The position numbers and the translations under genes were made by a program. Shown here piece by piece: positions 19,801 through 26,883 of a stretch of DNA of 64,000 nt. Source of the stretch: CAZUCE01 sp964619265 (GTDB lineage Bacteria; Planctomycetota; UBA1135; GCA-002686595); contig CAZUCE010000001.1 of NCBI GenBank assembly GCA_964619265.1, forward strand, positions 1 to 64,000, in the 5' to 3' direction. Below the pieces are notes generated by a model that was given only the letters and a program-made list of their open reading frames with translations, was not told the DNA's origin and did no database searches. Position 1 is the stretch's first letter. Each line of letters starts with the position of its first letter.

Positions 19801-20411
19801 TCGTAGGTGAGGAAATCTCCAGCAGCATTGTATGTCCCATTCTCGTTTGAGCGAAACGGGCTCCCATACAGGGATTCCTTCTGAGTTACAGCTATCCACC
19901 CACCTGCACCTTGTGCGGTGGGGTAGAGTGAGTTTGGTTTAACAGATGTAGTGACGATTCCGGGTTGATTCGGAAGTTCATAGGAAATATCGACGCAATT
20001 CGCTGGATCATCACCAATAAGAGGCGAGCATGGAACCAGCTCCAAGGCCCACTGCACGAACGTCAAGTCTGTTTCCCCGCAGGGGTCTCCGACCGGGGGA
20101 ACGGACTCTCCGAAGACGTATTCCCCTCCGTTGTCGAATCCGCTCAGGTATCCGTTAGCGTCTTCATCAAAACCATCTGGATCGACCGGCACAACGGTCA
20201 ACGCCGGTCGATACCGACCATAATTGCAGTCGAAGACTTGACGGAAAGCGACTAGGAGCCGGCCATCAGGGGTGAGATCTCCGCGATGAAACCCTTGTCG
20301 TTGGGCTCCGTCGATGCCGGGATTGATTAAATTCGGCTGGAAGACCTGGGGAGTTGCCTGGGCATTTGCAGCGGGCGCTAGCAGGCAAAGGCTAAGAAGT
20401 GATTTTTTCAT
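16809..20411 (-). CDS. Exported multidomain MauG-type di-haem cytochrome c peroxidase
   Basis: A 1200-residue exported protein. A lysine-led signal ends at ANAQA (about 1-18). The N-terminal ~580 residues are beta-rich with repeated DGR/DGD turns, probably a propeller-like fold. About 660-880 resembles a LamG/concanavalin-like domain (WHHIAFTLRI, LKLYVDGE). The C-terminal ~300 residues are a di-haem cytochrome c peroxidase/MauG domain with CTSCH and CFSCH haem sites, PSLENVAFGATRTFEGH, TPSLRGVADTAPYFHDG and a final EMNQLVAFLMTLSGQ. Such proteins transfer electrons to peroxide or carry out redox protein modification in the periplasm. Codon use is far more AT-rich at third positions than in neighbours. 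The start at 20411 is chosen because it opens the signal; the frame runs further upstream. It ends facing the PPC-protein gene. Confidence 0.85.
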   Translation of the reverse strand: MKKSLLSLCLLAPAANAQATPQVFQPNLINPGIDGAQRQGFHRGDLTPDGRLLVAFRQVFDCNYGRYRPALTVVPVDPDGFDEDANGYLSGFDNGGEYVFGESVPPVGDPCGETDLTFVQWALELVPCSPLIGDDPANCVDISYELPNQPGIVTTSVKPNSLYPTAQGAGGWIAVTQKESLYGSPFRSNENGTYNAAGDFLTYELWVVRVHNRNDLGNLTFNPGGGEILQTPNVVDSGVNFDHGHQLVCQDLRVTLDAVTHEIQATEISPYQEIISDDAPNHPIGLPSGVTPGIEFTMTADGRLIVYHGNSNSKNFNIGNGEVTYIYNNVGFSATGWTQPRSITEAPPLSELAGSDVSAVGQFEERYRVFQEPIRLPRLPGEAVPFTFSASQPLRGPYPWISRDGDFILARAVRSFHAFEEGVPSAPTRSAGYIAGAITGGYLKHVDDVGINPTRKAGEWYWPRYGNFNIVGLSPSWSTIGFSTGMKPGIWEPLSRVWEPAPGEGAPIPAQDADQRIPVLPFIVSTNDTYGEVRFEERDGDYLLYLACNEAIQIDSHPQADNPQDPAANWMTYRTDATPDTAGGADPAIVLLSPGAAFPQEVLSNSGPYPTERDAAEELRRLTGNALANQDENGAKQPFHESIGFKGQGITFSAEGAVYPESSMGFAAGTTEFTAQAFAKLARPPGSPPSQTSDPLGGGSPVVPHLRLISHTSSFGSTDLDILTVDIEADGSIEANVLFPIGQGSPYRTVRSDPGVFSSSAAWADRRAGWHHIAFTLRITEVLPGSHIVTLKLYVDGESASPSMTFEGPSPLLPGLPSTEEGTWVFGPGSPEQSAPVTVDDIVLVMDEIAISTVARTPAELRRDAYVGPAPAEFGEWDAMGAGGNALPNGLEPTDADWPVDPANGDPTGLLTTWTRDRETLGETLFADPILSREGEVITCTSCHHPSARFADPGEAFSDGLLSGTVFNTPSLENVAFGATRTFEGHSPSLEQQVERPLLNPNEMGNPDMASVVARINNNADFDYVTAFNEAFGGAGGATEERLRAALSIYMRTLVSADSLFDGPPTGMSDDARLGQGLFFGKARCFSCHRDSSFTDETFHNIGTVKSPLVIEGLGGVTGRSAEDFALKTPSLRGVADTAPYFHDGSEATLMDVIEHYNDPFAQGIDPEVLETLDPQLRPLGLSTSEMNQLVAFLMTLSGQ

Positions 20412-20903
20412 TCGTTTGTAAGAGGGGAATAAGTGCGACCGAAGATCACAATGGCGTAAAAAAGAGCATTCGGACGCGCTCGATTTGCACAACGATTACC
20501 ATGACCAAAAATCCGCAGAACTTCCGAATTTTCTGAAGGCGGCTCATATCTGTTGTTGTCCAAGAAGATCCCTCGCTAGACCTAGCCACATTTGTCCAAG
20601 GTTATTTTTTGACATTAAAACTAGATCTCCTCAGCTTGCTGCGACCTGTTCTCTCGCCAAAATGCTCCAGGGCCGTTCGATCGGCCTCCCGATGCTAGCG
20701 ATGGTGCAGCCCGACCACCTTTCTTTGGGCGCGATCCTGATCGGACCCGTAGATTGCCCTTCAGCCTGCCGCGGCGTTGGCGAGGCAACGCCGCTCACAG
20801 CCCCGCTATGCCGTTTCCAGGACCAGCAACTAGTCCAGAGAAGTTCGAGTACGTGCGAACATGATCGCTATCGACTATCCACCGAACTGGGGGGCTTACA
20901 CTC
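20412..20903. other. Long low-GC intergenic region
   Basis: About 490 bases between two minus-strand genes, with the lowest GC in the window (for example 20500-20640). An open frame on the plus strand (20485-20907) has no start signal, protein-like composition or codon bias matching either neighbour. I see no RNA gene. It must contain the promoter of the peroxidase gene and the end of the sigma-factor operon. Confidence 0.5.
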
Positions 20904-21596
20904 TTAGGTCGCAGCGCCCAGGGCTGTAGATAGGAACGCGAGCGCAGCGTGGTGGCGGCGCGTGACGTTGGCTGGATGCAAGTCGAGTTCCGTGGCGATT
21001 TCTCGGAAACTCTTGCCCTCGAGGTAGTGGCCCTCGATGACGCGGCGTTGGTCCTGTGGAAGTTCGGCGAGGACTTTTCGCAGGCGTTCGATCAGTTCTT
21101 CGCGCTCGGCGATTTGATCGGTCCGCTCCGCGGCTTCGGGCTCGAGGCCTTGGACCTGCTCGTCGTCGCTCGTTTGCACGTCGGTCAGGCGAAACACCGT
21201 CCCGAGCATGCGGACCTGGTTTTCGAACCGAGTCGCCAGGTCGTCGAAGGAGGCAGCCGGGTCGGCACCGTCTAGGATCGAGCTGACGTCGTCTTCGGCT
21301 TCCTGGCGACGCGCGGCCGGGGGCATCCAAGTTTGCTTGCGGATTCCGTCGAAGACCGCCCCACGGATGTACTTGTAGGCGAACGTGGTGAACGCCGCGT
21401 CGCGGGATAGGTCGTAGCGCTGAGCCGCTCGGGTCAAGCCAAGCATGGCGTCTTGCTCGAGCTCGTCGAAAGTGACGTGGGGCGGCAGCTTCACGTGAAT
21501 TTGCCGGGCCAATCGCGAGGCGTAATCGCGGTGATCAGCAATTCGCTCGGCCACAGGGTCGTCGGTGGCGGCCTGCCAATTGGCGGGGTCGCTCAT
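20904..21596 (-). CDS. fliA: RNA polymerase sigma factor, FliA/WhiG (sigma-28) type
   Basis: A 230-residue sigma-70-family protein with region 2 (LPPHVTFDELEQDAMLGLTRAA, then FTTFAYKYIRGAVFDGIRKQ) and region 4 (LPQDQRRVIEGHYLEGKSFREIATEL then a helix-turn-helix). Spacing and length fit the FliA/WhiG group, which in many bacteria transcribes late flagellar or type III export genes. The ATG at 21596 is preceded by AGGAGA at ideal spacing and overlaps the stop of the FHA gene (ATGA), so the two are coupled. It lies next to, and divergent from, the export-gate genes. Control of those genes is a reasonable inference, but I found no convincing sigma-28 promoter. The symbol is by family resemblance only. 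Confidence 0.8.
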   Translation of the reverse strand: MSDPANWQAATDDPVAERIADHRDYASRLARQIHVKLPPHVTFDELEQDAMLGLTRAAQRYDLSRDAAFTTFAYKYIRGAVFDGIRKQTWMPPAARRQEAEDDVSSILDGADPAASFDDLATRFENQVRMLGTVFRLTDVQTSDDEQVQGLEPEAAERTDQIAEREELIERLRKVLAELPQDQRRVIEGHYLEGKSFREIATELDLHPANVTRRHHAALAFLSTALGAAT

Positions 21597-22366
21597 TCGG
21601 AAGTCTCCTGTCGGCCTTGGCTGGGCGCGTCCGCACCCGCAAGAAGCGGGCGACCGAGCCAAAGCAACAAGGCGGCGACGCCTACCAAAGCAAACGCGAT
21701 GAGCACCAACTCGAAGGCGTGCGAGCGCTTGGGGGTTGGGTCGGTCCGCAGCGTGAGATCCTTCGTCTGTGCGCCCGGAGGACCCGCCGGGGCGACCTGG
21801 GAGTCGAAGCGGGCAACGGATTCGCGCGGGTCGTAAAAACGCAGGCGCGAATGGCCCAGCTCGATTTCGTCGCCGTTGTTCAAGCGCTGAGCGCCCGCCA
21901 GCTGCTTGCCGTTCAGGCGCGTGCCGGATGTGCTGCCTAGGTCTTCGGCCATCAGGCCGCCGGGCTCCGCGCGCAGCTCCAGGTGGCGACGCGAAACGGC
22001 TGGGTCGGACAGCGCCCAGTCGGTGACCTCTGGTTCGCGGCCGAGCACGCGCCTTTCGCCCTGTTCGAGGGAGAGCGGCAGCCGCCGCGTACTAGACGCG
22101 CCCGCCTCGGTAACCAGCCGCAGCTCGGGACCGAGGCCGGTCAGGTTTAGAACGGTGTGAGAGGCGCTCCGGGAGGCCTCTTTGCCGGCCGGAAAAAGGC
22201 GCCAGCCGGCGCGCTCGAGACCCTCTCGGGAGACGTCTGCGAGGTCGATCCGGACCGCGCCCAGCGGGAGGTCGCCGGTGAGCTCACAGCCCTCGGGCAC
22301 CACAACCAGCGGCACCGGGGCGGATTCGGTCTCGCGGCGGAGCAGGAAGTCTTGGGGGTCGGGCAT
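21593..22366 (-). CDS. FHA-domain protein with C-terminal membrane helix
   Basis: A 257-residue protein. The forkhead-associated domain is at about 130-205 (VLGREPEVTDWALSDPAVSRRHLEL, then STSGTRLNGK and NGDEIELGHSRLRF), with the phosphothreonine-binding GR, SRRH and SGTRLNG motifs intact. One membrane helix (FELVLIAFALVGVAALLLWL) sits near the C-terminus. The cytoplasmic FHA followed by a membrane helix recalls SctD/YscD of type III secretion rings, but the periplasmic ring domains of SctD are absent. The start at 22366 is the best ATG; the frame is open far upstream without protein-like sequence. It is encoded just ahead of and overlapping the FliA-like sigma gene and divergent from the gate genes, so a role as a docking or signalling part of that system is plausible. 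Confidence 0.75.
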   Translation of the reverse strand: MPDPQDFLLRRETESAPVPLVVVPEGCELTGDLPLGAVRIDLADVSREGLERAGWRLFPAGKEASRSASHTVLNLTGLGPELRLVTEAGASSTRRLPLSLEQGERRVLGREPEVTDWALSDPAVSRRHLELRAEPGGLMAEDLGSTSGTRLNGKQLAGAQRLNNGDEIELGHSRLRFYDPRESVARFDSQVAPAGPPGAQTKDLTLRTDPTPKRSHAFELVLIAFALVGVAALLLWLGRPLLAGADAPSQGRQETSE

Positions 22367-22579
22367 GGGCTTGGGGGGGGCGGTTTCATTGTAGAGGCCC
22401 GAAGAGGGCTTTCCGCCCAGAGCCCCGGTCGGCGTGCAGGTCTGGAGGACCCTAGGCCCGAAAAATTGCGCAACTCGATCCGCATCCGCCCGATGATGGG
22501 GCCCGGGGAGATTCCAAATCGGCTTCCCAACGTGCTCTCGCCACTCCCGCCCTTCCTGCTGGCAGCGCCTCAACACACC

Positions 22580-22972
22580 ATGAACCGCATCGGAAACACC
22601 CCTGGAGGCGCTGGCCCCGTTGATCCCACGCCCGCCGGCGGTCCCGACAAGATCGGCGGATCCGAGCGCGCCGGCGAAACGACCGGATCCGAGGCGATCG
22701 CGGCTCGCGGCGCCGAATTGAACACCACCGCTCCGAGCTCCGAGCTGGCCAGCCACCTCCAGGCGACCCTGTCCGAAGGTTTGCGCTCCGGTGCGGACCG
22801 CGAACAGATCCTGCAGACGGCCGTTGAGCAGGTCGCGAGCCGGGTCTTCGGTGAGGACGCCACGCCCGCGATGGTCGAGTCCATCTCAAAGGCCATGCAG
22901 CGCGACCCGAATCTGGTTCAGCTGGTCGACTCCCTGATGCGCGGCGCCGGCGGCGCAAGCGGACCGGTCTAG
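22580..22972 (+). CDS. Small unrecognised protein, first gene of the export-gate cluster
   Basis: A 130-residue protein with a Gly/Pro/Thr-rich disordered N-terminal 45 residues and a helical C-terminal part (about 50-122: SELASHLQATLSEGLRSG, then AMVESISKAMQRDPNLVQLV). No family recognised. A disordered, small-residue-rich start followed by amphipathic helices is the general look of type III export substrates and chaperoned filament subunits; that is suggestive only. It begins the plus-strand gate cluster, divergent from the FHA gene, and is followed after ~120 bases by the YscJ-like gene. The ATG at 22580 is one of several possible starts; the open frame extends upstream over the promoter of the divergent FHA gene, so the shorter form is preferred. 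Confidence 0.55.
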   Translation: MNRIGNTPGGAGPVDPTPAGGPDKIGGSERAGETTGSEAIAARGAELNTTAPSSELASHLQATLSEGLRSGADREQILQTAVEQVASRVFGEDATPAMVESISKAMQRDPNLVQLVDSLMRGAGGASGPV

Positions 22973-23093
22973 CCCGCCTAACGATCGAGAGCGGGCGCCT
23001 CGCCCCTCGAGCTTAGAGAAGCCCCATGCCACCCGGCGCTCCTTTGTGGAGTAGCCTTGAGTTGTCGGAATCTACCCCCGTTGACTCCTCCCC

Positions 23094-23912
23094 ATGGGTT
23101 GCCCGCGCCCCTCTCAACCTGCCCCGCCGCTCCGCCACGGTCGCCTCGCGATCGCGGGCCTGCTGTTCGCGGCCGCTTGCTCGCCGGCCGAGCGCCTGGT
23201 CGGAGTTTCCGCCGAGGACGAGGCCAATCGCGTCGCCCTGGCCCTGTTCACCAACGGAGTCGTCGACGTGATCGTTGAGCGGGACTCCGGGGGCGGAGAG
23301 TTTGAAGTCCGGGTACCGCCCGAAGATCTGTTCGACGCGCGCCGGATCCTCGATGCGCTCGAGCTGCCGGCCCAGCTTGAAGCGGACTCCAATTCGCTGG
23401 ATGTCAGCAGCTGGCTACCCGACGCCGGGCGGGAACGGCTGAAACAAGCACGGATCAGCGCTGGCGAACTCGCCGGTAGCCTCGAGAACCTGCCCGGCGT
23501 CGTGAGCGCCCAGGTTCACCTGGCCACGCGACCCGACAGTCCGTTCGAAAGCGACTCCGGCAGCAATGCGAAGCCCTTTGTTTCGGCGTCGGTGCTCGTG
23601 ACCGTCGAAGGCGACTCACAGGTCGAAGAGCTCGAGCCGGATGGAATCGCCAGGTTCGTGGCCTCCGGATTGGTCGGCCTGGAACCGGCGGAGATCGAGG
23701 TGTTGGTTGCGCCCGCCGTGGTCCGTGACTATCGCTTCCCCGGTGAGCTCTCGCCTGAGCGGCAAGCGCTGCGCGACGGCCGGTTGTCTGAGGTCGCGGG
23801 CCTCGCCGCGCTGCGAGCACGCTTCGTTCCGCTGTACGCCGTGGCCGCGATCGCCAGCCTGCTTTGCCTCGTACTCGCGCTGGACCGATTGCGCAGCCGG
23901 AGTAAGCGGTGA
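23094..23912 (+). CDS. sctJ: YscJ/SctJ-type inner-ring lipoprotein (FliF family)
   Basis: A 272-residue lipoprotein of the YscJ/FliF family. A lipobox (LLFAAAC) puts Cys at about position 29. The ring-building motifs follow: EDEANRVALALFTNGV, FEVRVPPEDLFDARRIL, ELAGSLENLPGVVSAQVHL and SASVLVTVEGDS. A single membrane helix near 245-263 ends in a short basic tail. Flagellar FliF is about twice as long and has two membrane helices without a lipobox, so this form matches the non-flagellar type III secretion ring protein SctJ. It would assemble the membrane ring that holds the export gate. It overlaps the next gene by GTGA and heads a tightly coupled gene run. No secretin gene is nearby. Confidence 0.75.
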   Translation: MGCPRPSQPAPPLRHGRLAIAGLLFAAACSPAERLVGVSAEDEANRVALALFTNGVVDVIVERDSGGGEFEVRVPPEDLFDARRILDALELPAQLEADSNSLDVSSWLPDAGRERLKQARISAGELAGSLENLPGVVSAQVHLATRPDSPFESDSGSNAKPFVSASVLVTVEGDSQVEELEPDGIARFVASGLVGLEPAEIEVLVAPAVVRDYRFPGELSPERQALRDGRLSEVAGLAALRARFVPLYAVAAIASLLCLVLALDRLRSRSKR

Positions 23913-24319
23913 ACGGGCGGGCGCTCCAGGGCAGCGTGACCCAAGCGGAAGGCGCCGACGAACCTTCCGTTCTGACGGAGACGTCCACACACAACACGTT
24001 CGAGCCCCTGGATAGCTCGAGCGGTTCGCTCGGCTTCGGGGCGTTGATGCTGGAAGCCGCCATTGCGCTGACGCTAATCCTCGGCCTGTTCCTGATCGTC
24101 GCGCGCTTCCTCCCCCGTTGGCTGGGGCGCGCCCACGACGTGCCGGCCGAACCCATCGAAGTCTTGGCAGCGCGCCGGCTCGACGGACGCCGTTCGGTTT
24201 ACCTGCTGCGCGTCGAGGGGCGTCGGGTGCTGGTCGGATCCTCCGAGGCAGGCCTCCGCGCGCTGGACCATTGGTCCGGCGAGGATGCGGGCAGCCTCTC
24301 GCAGGAGGAGCCCGCGTGA
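23909..24319 (+). CDS. fliO: FliO-like export-gate assembly protein
   Basis: A 136-residue protein with a disordered N-terminus, one membrane helix (about 47-68) and a small cytoplasmic domain containing AARRLDGRRSVYLLRVEGRRVLVGSSEAGL, the fingerprint of FliO C-terminal domains. FliO chaperones assembly of the FliP ring in flagella and is normally absent from non-flagellar type III systems. Here it lies exactly in the fliO position before fliP, overlapping both the preceding gene (GTGA) and the next one. Pairing it with an SctJ-like lipoprotein makes the locus look hybrid. The start GTG at 23909 is set by the overlap. Assignment is by position and domain pattern. Confidence 0.7.
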   Translation: MNGRALQGSVTQAEGADEPSVLTETSTHNTFEPLDSSSGSLGFGALMLEAAIALTLILGLFLIVARFLPRWLGRAHDVPAEPIEVLAARRLDGRRSVYLLRVEGRRVLVGSSEAGLRALDHWSGEDAGSLSQEEPA

Positions 24320-25053
24320 CCTCCGCCATCCCGGCGGCCTCTGGGTTCGCCGCCAGGGCGGGCGCCCAGCTCGAGTCCGAGTCCATCCTGTGGCTCGCCC
24401 TCTTGCTCGCGCTCGCGCTGCTGCCGTTTTTTCTCGCGCTGGTCACCTCGTTCGCGAAGTTCGCCATCGTCGGCGGCTTGCTGCGTCAGGCGCTCGGCAC
24501 GCCGAACGTTCCGCCGAACTCCGTGATCACCGGAATTGCACTGCTCTTGTCCGTGTTCGTCATGGCGCCGGTCGCCGAGAAGGCCTACCTCGGCTATCAA
24601 GCTGAAGTCGCCGGTAGCACCTCGCTCACCAGCGGAGAGCGCCTAGCTGCCGGCTGGCGTGCCACCGAAACCGAGCTATCCGCGTTCCTCGAGCGCCACG
24701 CGAACAAGGCCGATCGCACCTTGTTCACCGGAATTTCCGAACGACTGCGCGCAGCGTCCGGAACTCCCCCGATCGACCCCGAGGACGAGCAACTCGTGCG
24801 CACTCGCAGGCTCTTGACCGAATTGGCGCCGGCGTTTCTCCTGAGCGAGTTGTCCGAGGCGTTCCAGATTGCGTTTCTGCTGTTCTTGCCGTTTCTGGTG
24901 ATCGACCTCGTGGTCAGCAATGTGCTGCTCGCACTCGGCATGCACATGCTCTCGCCGACGGCCATCGCCCTCCCGCTCAAGCTGCTGCTGTTCGTCGCCG
25001 TGGACGGCTGGCGGCTTTTGTTTACGGGCCTGCTCGGGGGGTACGCCGGATGA
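24316..25053 (+). CDS. fliP: Type III export-gate protein FliP/SctR
   Basis: A 245-residue multi-spanning protein and core of the export channel (with SctS and SctT). Conserved parts are LPFFLALVTSFAKFAIV, LGTPNVPPNSVITG, LLSVFVMAPV, SELSEAFQIAFLLFLPFLVIDLVVSN and ALGMHMLSP, ending with KLLLFVAVDGWRLL. The periplasmic loop (about 95-165) is long and unremarkable. The start is a GTG at 24316 overlapping the FliO stop. The end overlaps fliQ (ATGA). Function is inferred from family: five copies form the pore ring through which substrates cross the inner membrane. The call between FliP and SctR is not decided by this protein alone. Confidence 0.9.
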   Translation: MTSAIPAASGFAARAGAQLESESILWLALLLALALLPFFLALVTSFAKFAIVGGLLRQALGTPNVPPNSVITGIALLLSVFVMAPVAEKAYLGYQAEVAGSTSLTSGERLAAGWRATETELSAFLERHANKADRTLFTGISERLRAASGTPPIDPEDEQLVRTRRLLTELAPAFLLSELSEAFQIAFLLFLPFLVIDLVVSNVLLALGMHMLSPTAIALPLKLLLFVAVDGWRLLFTGLLGGYAG

Positions 25054-25319
25054 CCGCGGAAGCCCTGCTCGAATTTGCCCGCCAGGGCCTGTGGTTGGCG
25101 CTGGTGATCTCCGCGCCGCTCGCCCTGGCCGCCTTGGTCGTTGGCTTGATCGCCGGCTTCCTTCAAACCGCAACAGGCGTGCAGGAGCCGTCGCTCTCGG
25201 CGGTTCCCAAATTGCTCGCGGTCTACCTGGTCGCGCTCGCGTTCGGTGCGTTCGCCGCCGTTCAACTCGCCCGCTTCGCCACCACCTTGTGGCTCACCTT
25301 CGAGCCGCTCGCGCGATGA
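25050..25319 (+). CDS. fliQ: Type III export-gate protein FliQ/SctS
   Basis: An 89-residue protein with two membrane helices and the conserved VGLIAGFLQTATGVQEPSL loop between them. It packs around the FliP/FliR pore and helps close the channel. It overlaps fliP at the start and fliR at the end, each by ATGA. Length and order fit the universal fliP-fliQ-fliR arrangement. Confidence 0.9.
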   Translation: MTAEALLEFARQGLWLALVISAPLALAALVVGLIAGFLQTATGVQEPSLSAVPKLLAVYLVALAFGAFAAVQLARFATTLWLTFEPLAR

Positions 25320-26116
25320 GCGGTTTTCAGTGGATCGCCGTTCAAGCCAGTGCCGGAGTGCTTCCCGCTCCGCTGCTCGAAAGCGGACTGGGCGCGACTT
25401 TGGTTGCTGGGCGGATCCTGCCCGCCGCAATCTTCTCGCCGCTGTTCGGAGGTTCCGCCCTGCCCCTTCGGCTGCGCATCGCGCTGGGTCTTGGGATCGC
25501 CGGAATTTTCGCGGCCGCAGCCGGAGCGAGCGCTTCCTCCGCGGAGCTCGTGCCCGCCCTCGGCCGCGAGCTACTGCTCGGCGTTTCCCTCGCGTTTGCC
25601 GTCACCCTCATCTTCGGAGCCTTCGCCTGGATCGGTGGATGGGTCGATGCAGCCCGCGGGGCCACCGCCGCCGAGCTCGCCGACCCCGCAACGGGCTCCC
25701 CCGCGAGTCCGCTCAGTGCCTTCGCCCTGTGGCTTGCCCTGGCCGTATCGTTTGCCGCCGGTCTTCATCGGGTGTTCTTCGCGGCGTTTGCCGAACATCT
25801 CGCGCGCCGGCCCGTGGGTTCGCCGCTGGCAAGTGGCGCGCTCGCCAACCTCCCACTCACGGCCCTCGACCTGCTGGTCGAGCTGTTCTCGGTCGCGGCC
25901 CTGCTCGCGGCACCGATCCTGGTGGCCTTGCTCGTCGTCGACATCTGCGCCGGCGTTGTCCAGCGCCTCGCCAGCCCGTTTGAGGCGTTTGCTCTTGGCC
26001 TCGGGCTGCGCGGGTTGTTCGGAGTCGGCCTCTTTTTGGTTGGCATCGCCGGCGGCTTTGCGCTGCTGTTCGGTATCGCCCGCGAGAAACTCGGGGGTCT
26101 GTTCACGTCATGGTGA
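25316..26116 (+). CDS. fliR: Type III export-gate protein FliR/SctT
   Basis: A 266-residue protein with about six to eight hydrophobic segments and the FliR marks GRILPAAIFSPLFGGSALPLRLRIAL and LGRELLLGVSLAFAVTLIFGAF, then a conserved end region LLVVDICAGVVQRLASPFEAFALGLGLR. It is the single lateral subunit of the export pore. The ATG at 25316 overlaps the FliQ stop, and the 3' end overlaps the flhB start by 7 bases. It looks complete. The coupled overlaps along the whole run imply balanced translation of one complex. Confidence 0.88.
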   Translation: MSGFQWIAVQASAGVLPAPLLESGLGATLVAGRILPAAIFSPLFGGSALPLRLRIALGLGIAGIFAAAAGASASSAELVPALGRELLLGVSLAFAVTLIFGAFAWIGGWVDAARGATAAELADPATGSPASPLSAFALWLALAVSFAAGLHRVFFAAFAEHLARRPVGSPLASGALANLPLTALDLLVELFSVAALLAAPILVALLVVDICAGVVQRLASPFEAFALGLGLRGLFGVGLFLVGIAGGFALLFGIAREKLGGLFTSW

Positions 26117-26883
26117 CCTCCGGCGACTCCAGCGGTGCCCGCACCGAACCGGCCAGCCAGGCCAAGCTCCAGCGAGCGCGCGCCGCAGGCGACGTGCCGT
26201 TCTCTCCGCTCGCGACCTCGGTGTGTGCGATCGCCGGTGGCTCCCTCGCCCTGCTTTTCAGCTCAGACGAAATCTCGGGCGCCCTGCGAGCTCGATTTGA
26301 AGAGGCAACCAACCTGACGACAGCGGGAGCTCTGGGGGCTTCGGCCCTCGGTGGTCAACTCGCGGACTCCCTCAAGTTGGCCCTCGATCTTTCCATTCCC
26401 GTGCTGGCGGCTGCGGCCGGAGCCGGCCTGGTCGCCGGCTTCGCGCAGATCGGGTTCGCCCTGCGCGCTCCCGGCCTCGGAAGTTCCGTCGCGCGATTCG
26501 ATCCGGTCCGAAACCTGCGGAGATCGCGCGTTCTGCGCGGTTCGCGAGGACTGGGGCTCGCGCTGCTGGTCTTGTTCGCCGCCACAGGGGTCGTTTGGCG
26601 GACTCTTGCGACCTTGATGCACTCTTTGGTTCACCCCTCGGAGACGACCGGGTTCGATTCCCTAGCCGGCCCGGTCACCCGAGCCGTTTCGCTGCTGATC
26701 GCCGGCCTGCTCGTCGCCGGGCTCTTGGACCTGCTCTTGACCCGCGCGTCCCATCGCCGGCGCCTACGGATGACCCGTCAGGAGCTCCAGGCCGAACGCA
26801 AAAGCACCGAAGGTGATCCGCGCTGGCGCGCCGCCCGTCGCCGCCGGCATCGTGCCAGCCTCGACCCCACCCCCACCCGATGA
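26110..26883 (+). CDS. flhB: FlhB/SctU homologue lacking the autocleaving cytoplasmic domain
   Basis: A 257-residue protein matching the membrane half of FlhB/SctU: a basic N-terminus (SQAKLQRARAAGDVPFS), four hydrophobic segments and the post-membrane helix RMTRQELQAERKSTEGDPRWRA. In known FlhB/SctU proteins this helix leads into a ~100-residue cytoplasmic domain with the NPTH autocleavage site that switches substrate class. Here the protein ends about 20 residues after that helix with a basic tail, and flhA starts at 26880, overlapping the stop. No frame in the flhA N-terminus encodes the missing domain. The protein therefore appears naturally truncated rather than frameshifted, and would keep gate-closing function but no substrate switch, unless a separate FlhX-like protein exists elsewhere. 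Confidence 0.85.
   Translation: MVTSGDSSGARTEPASQAKLQRARAAGDVPFSPLATSVCAIAGGSLALLFSSDEISGALRARFEEATNLTTAGALGASALGGQLADSLKLALDLSIPVLAAAAGAGLVAGFAQIGFALRAPGLGSSVARFDPVRNLRRSRVLRGSRGLGLALLVLFAATGVVWRTLATLMHSLVHPSETTGFDSLAGPVTRAVSLLIAGLLVAGLLDLLLTRASHRRRLRMTRQELQAERKSTEGDPRWRAARRRRHRASLDPTPTR

Noticed and set aside
20485..20907. 140-codon plus-strand frame in the low-GC gap
   Set aside because: No start signal, no domain, codon use unlike either neighbour.
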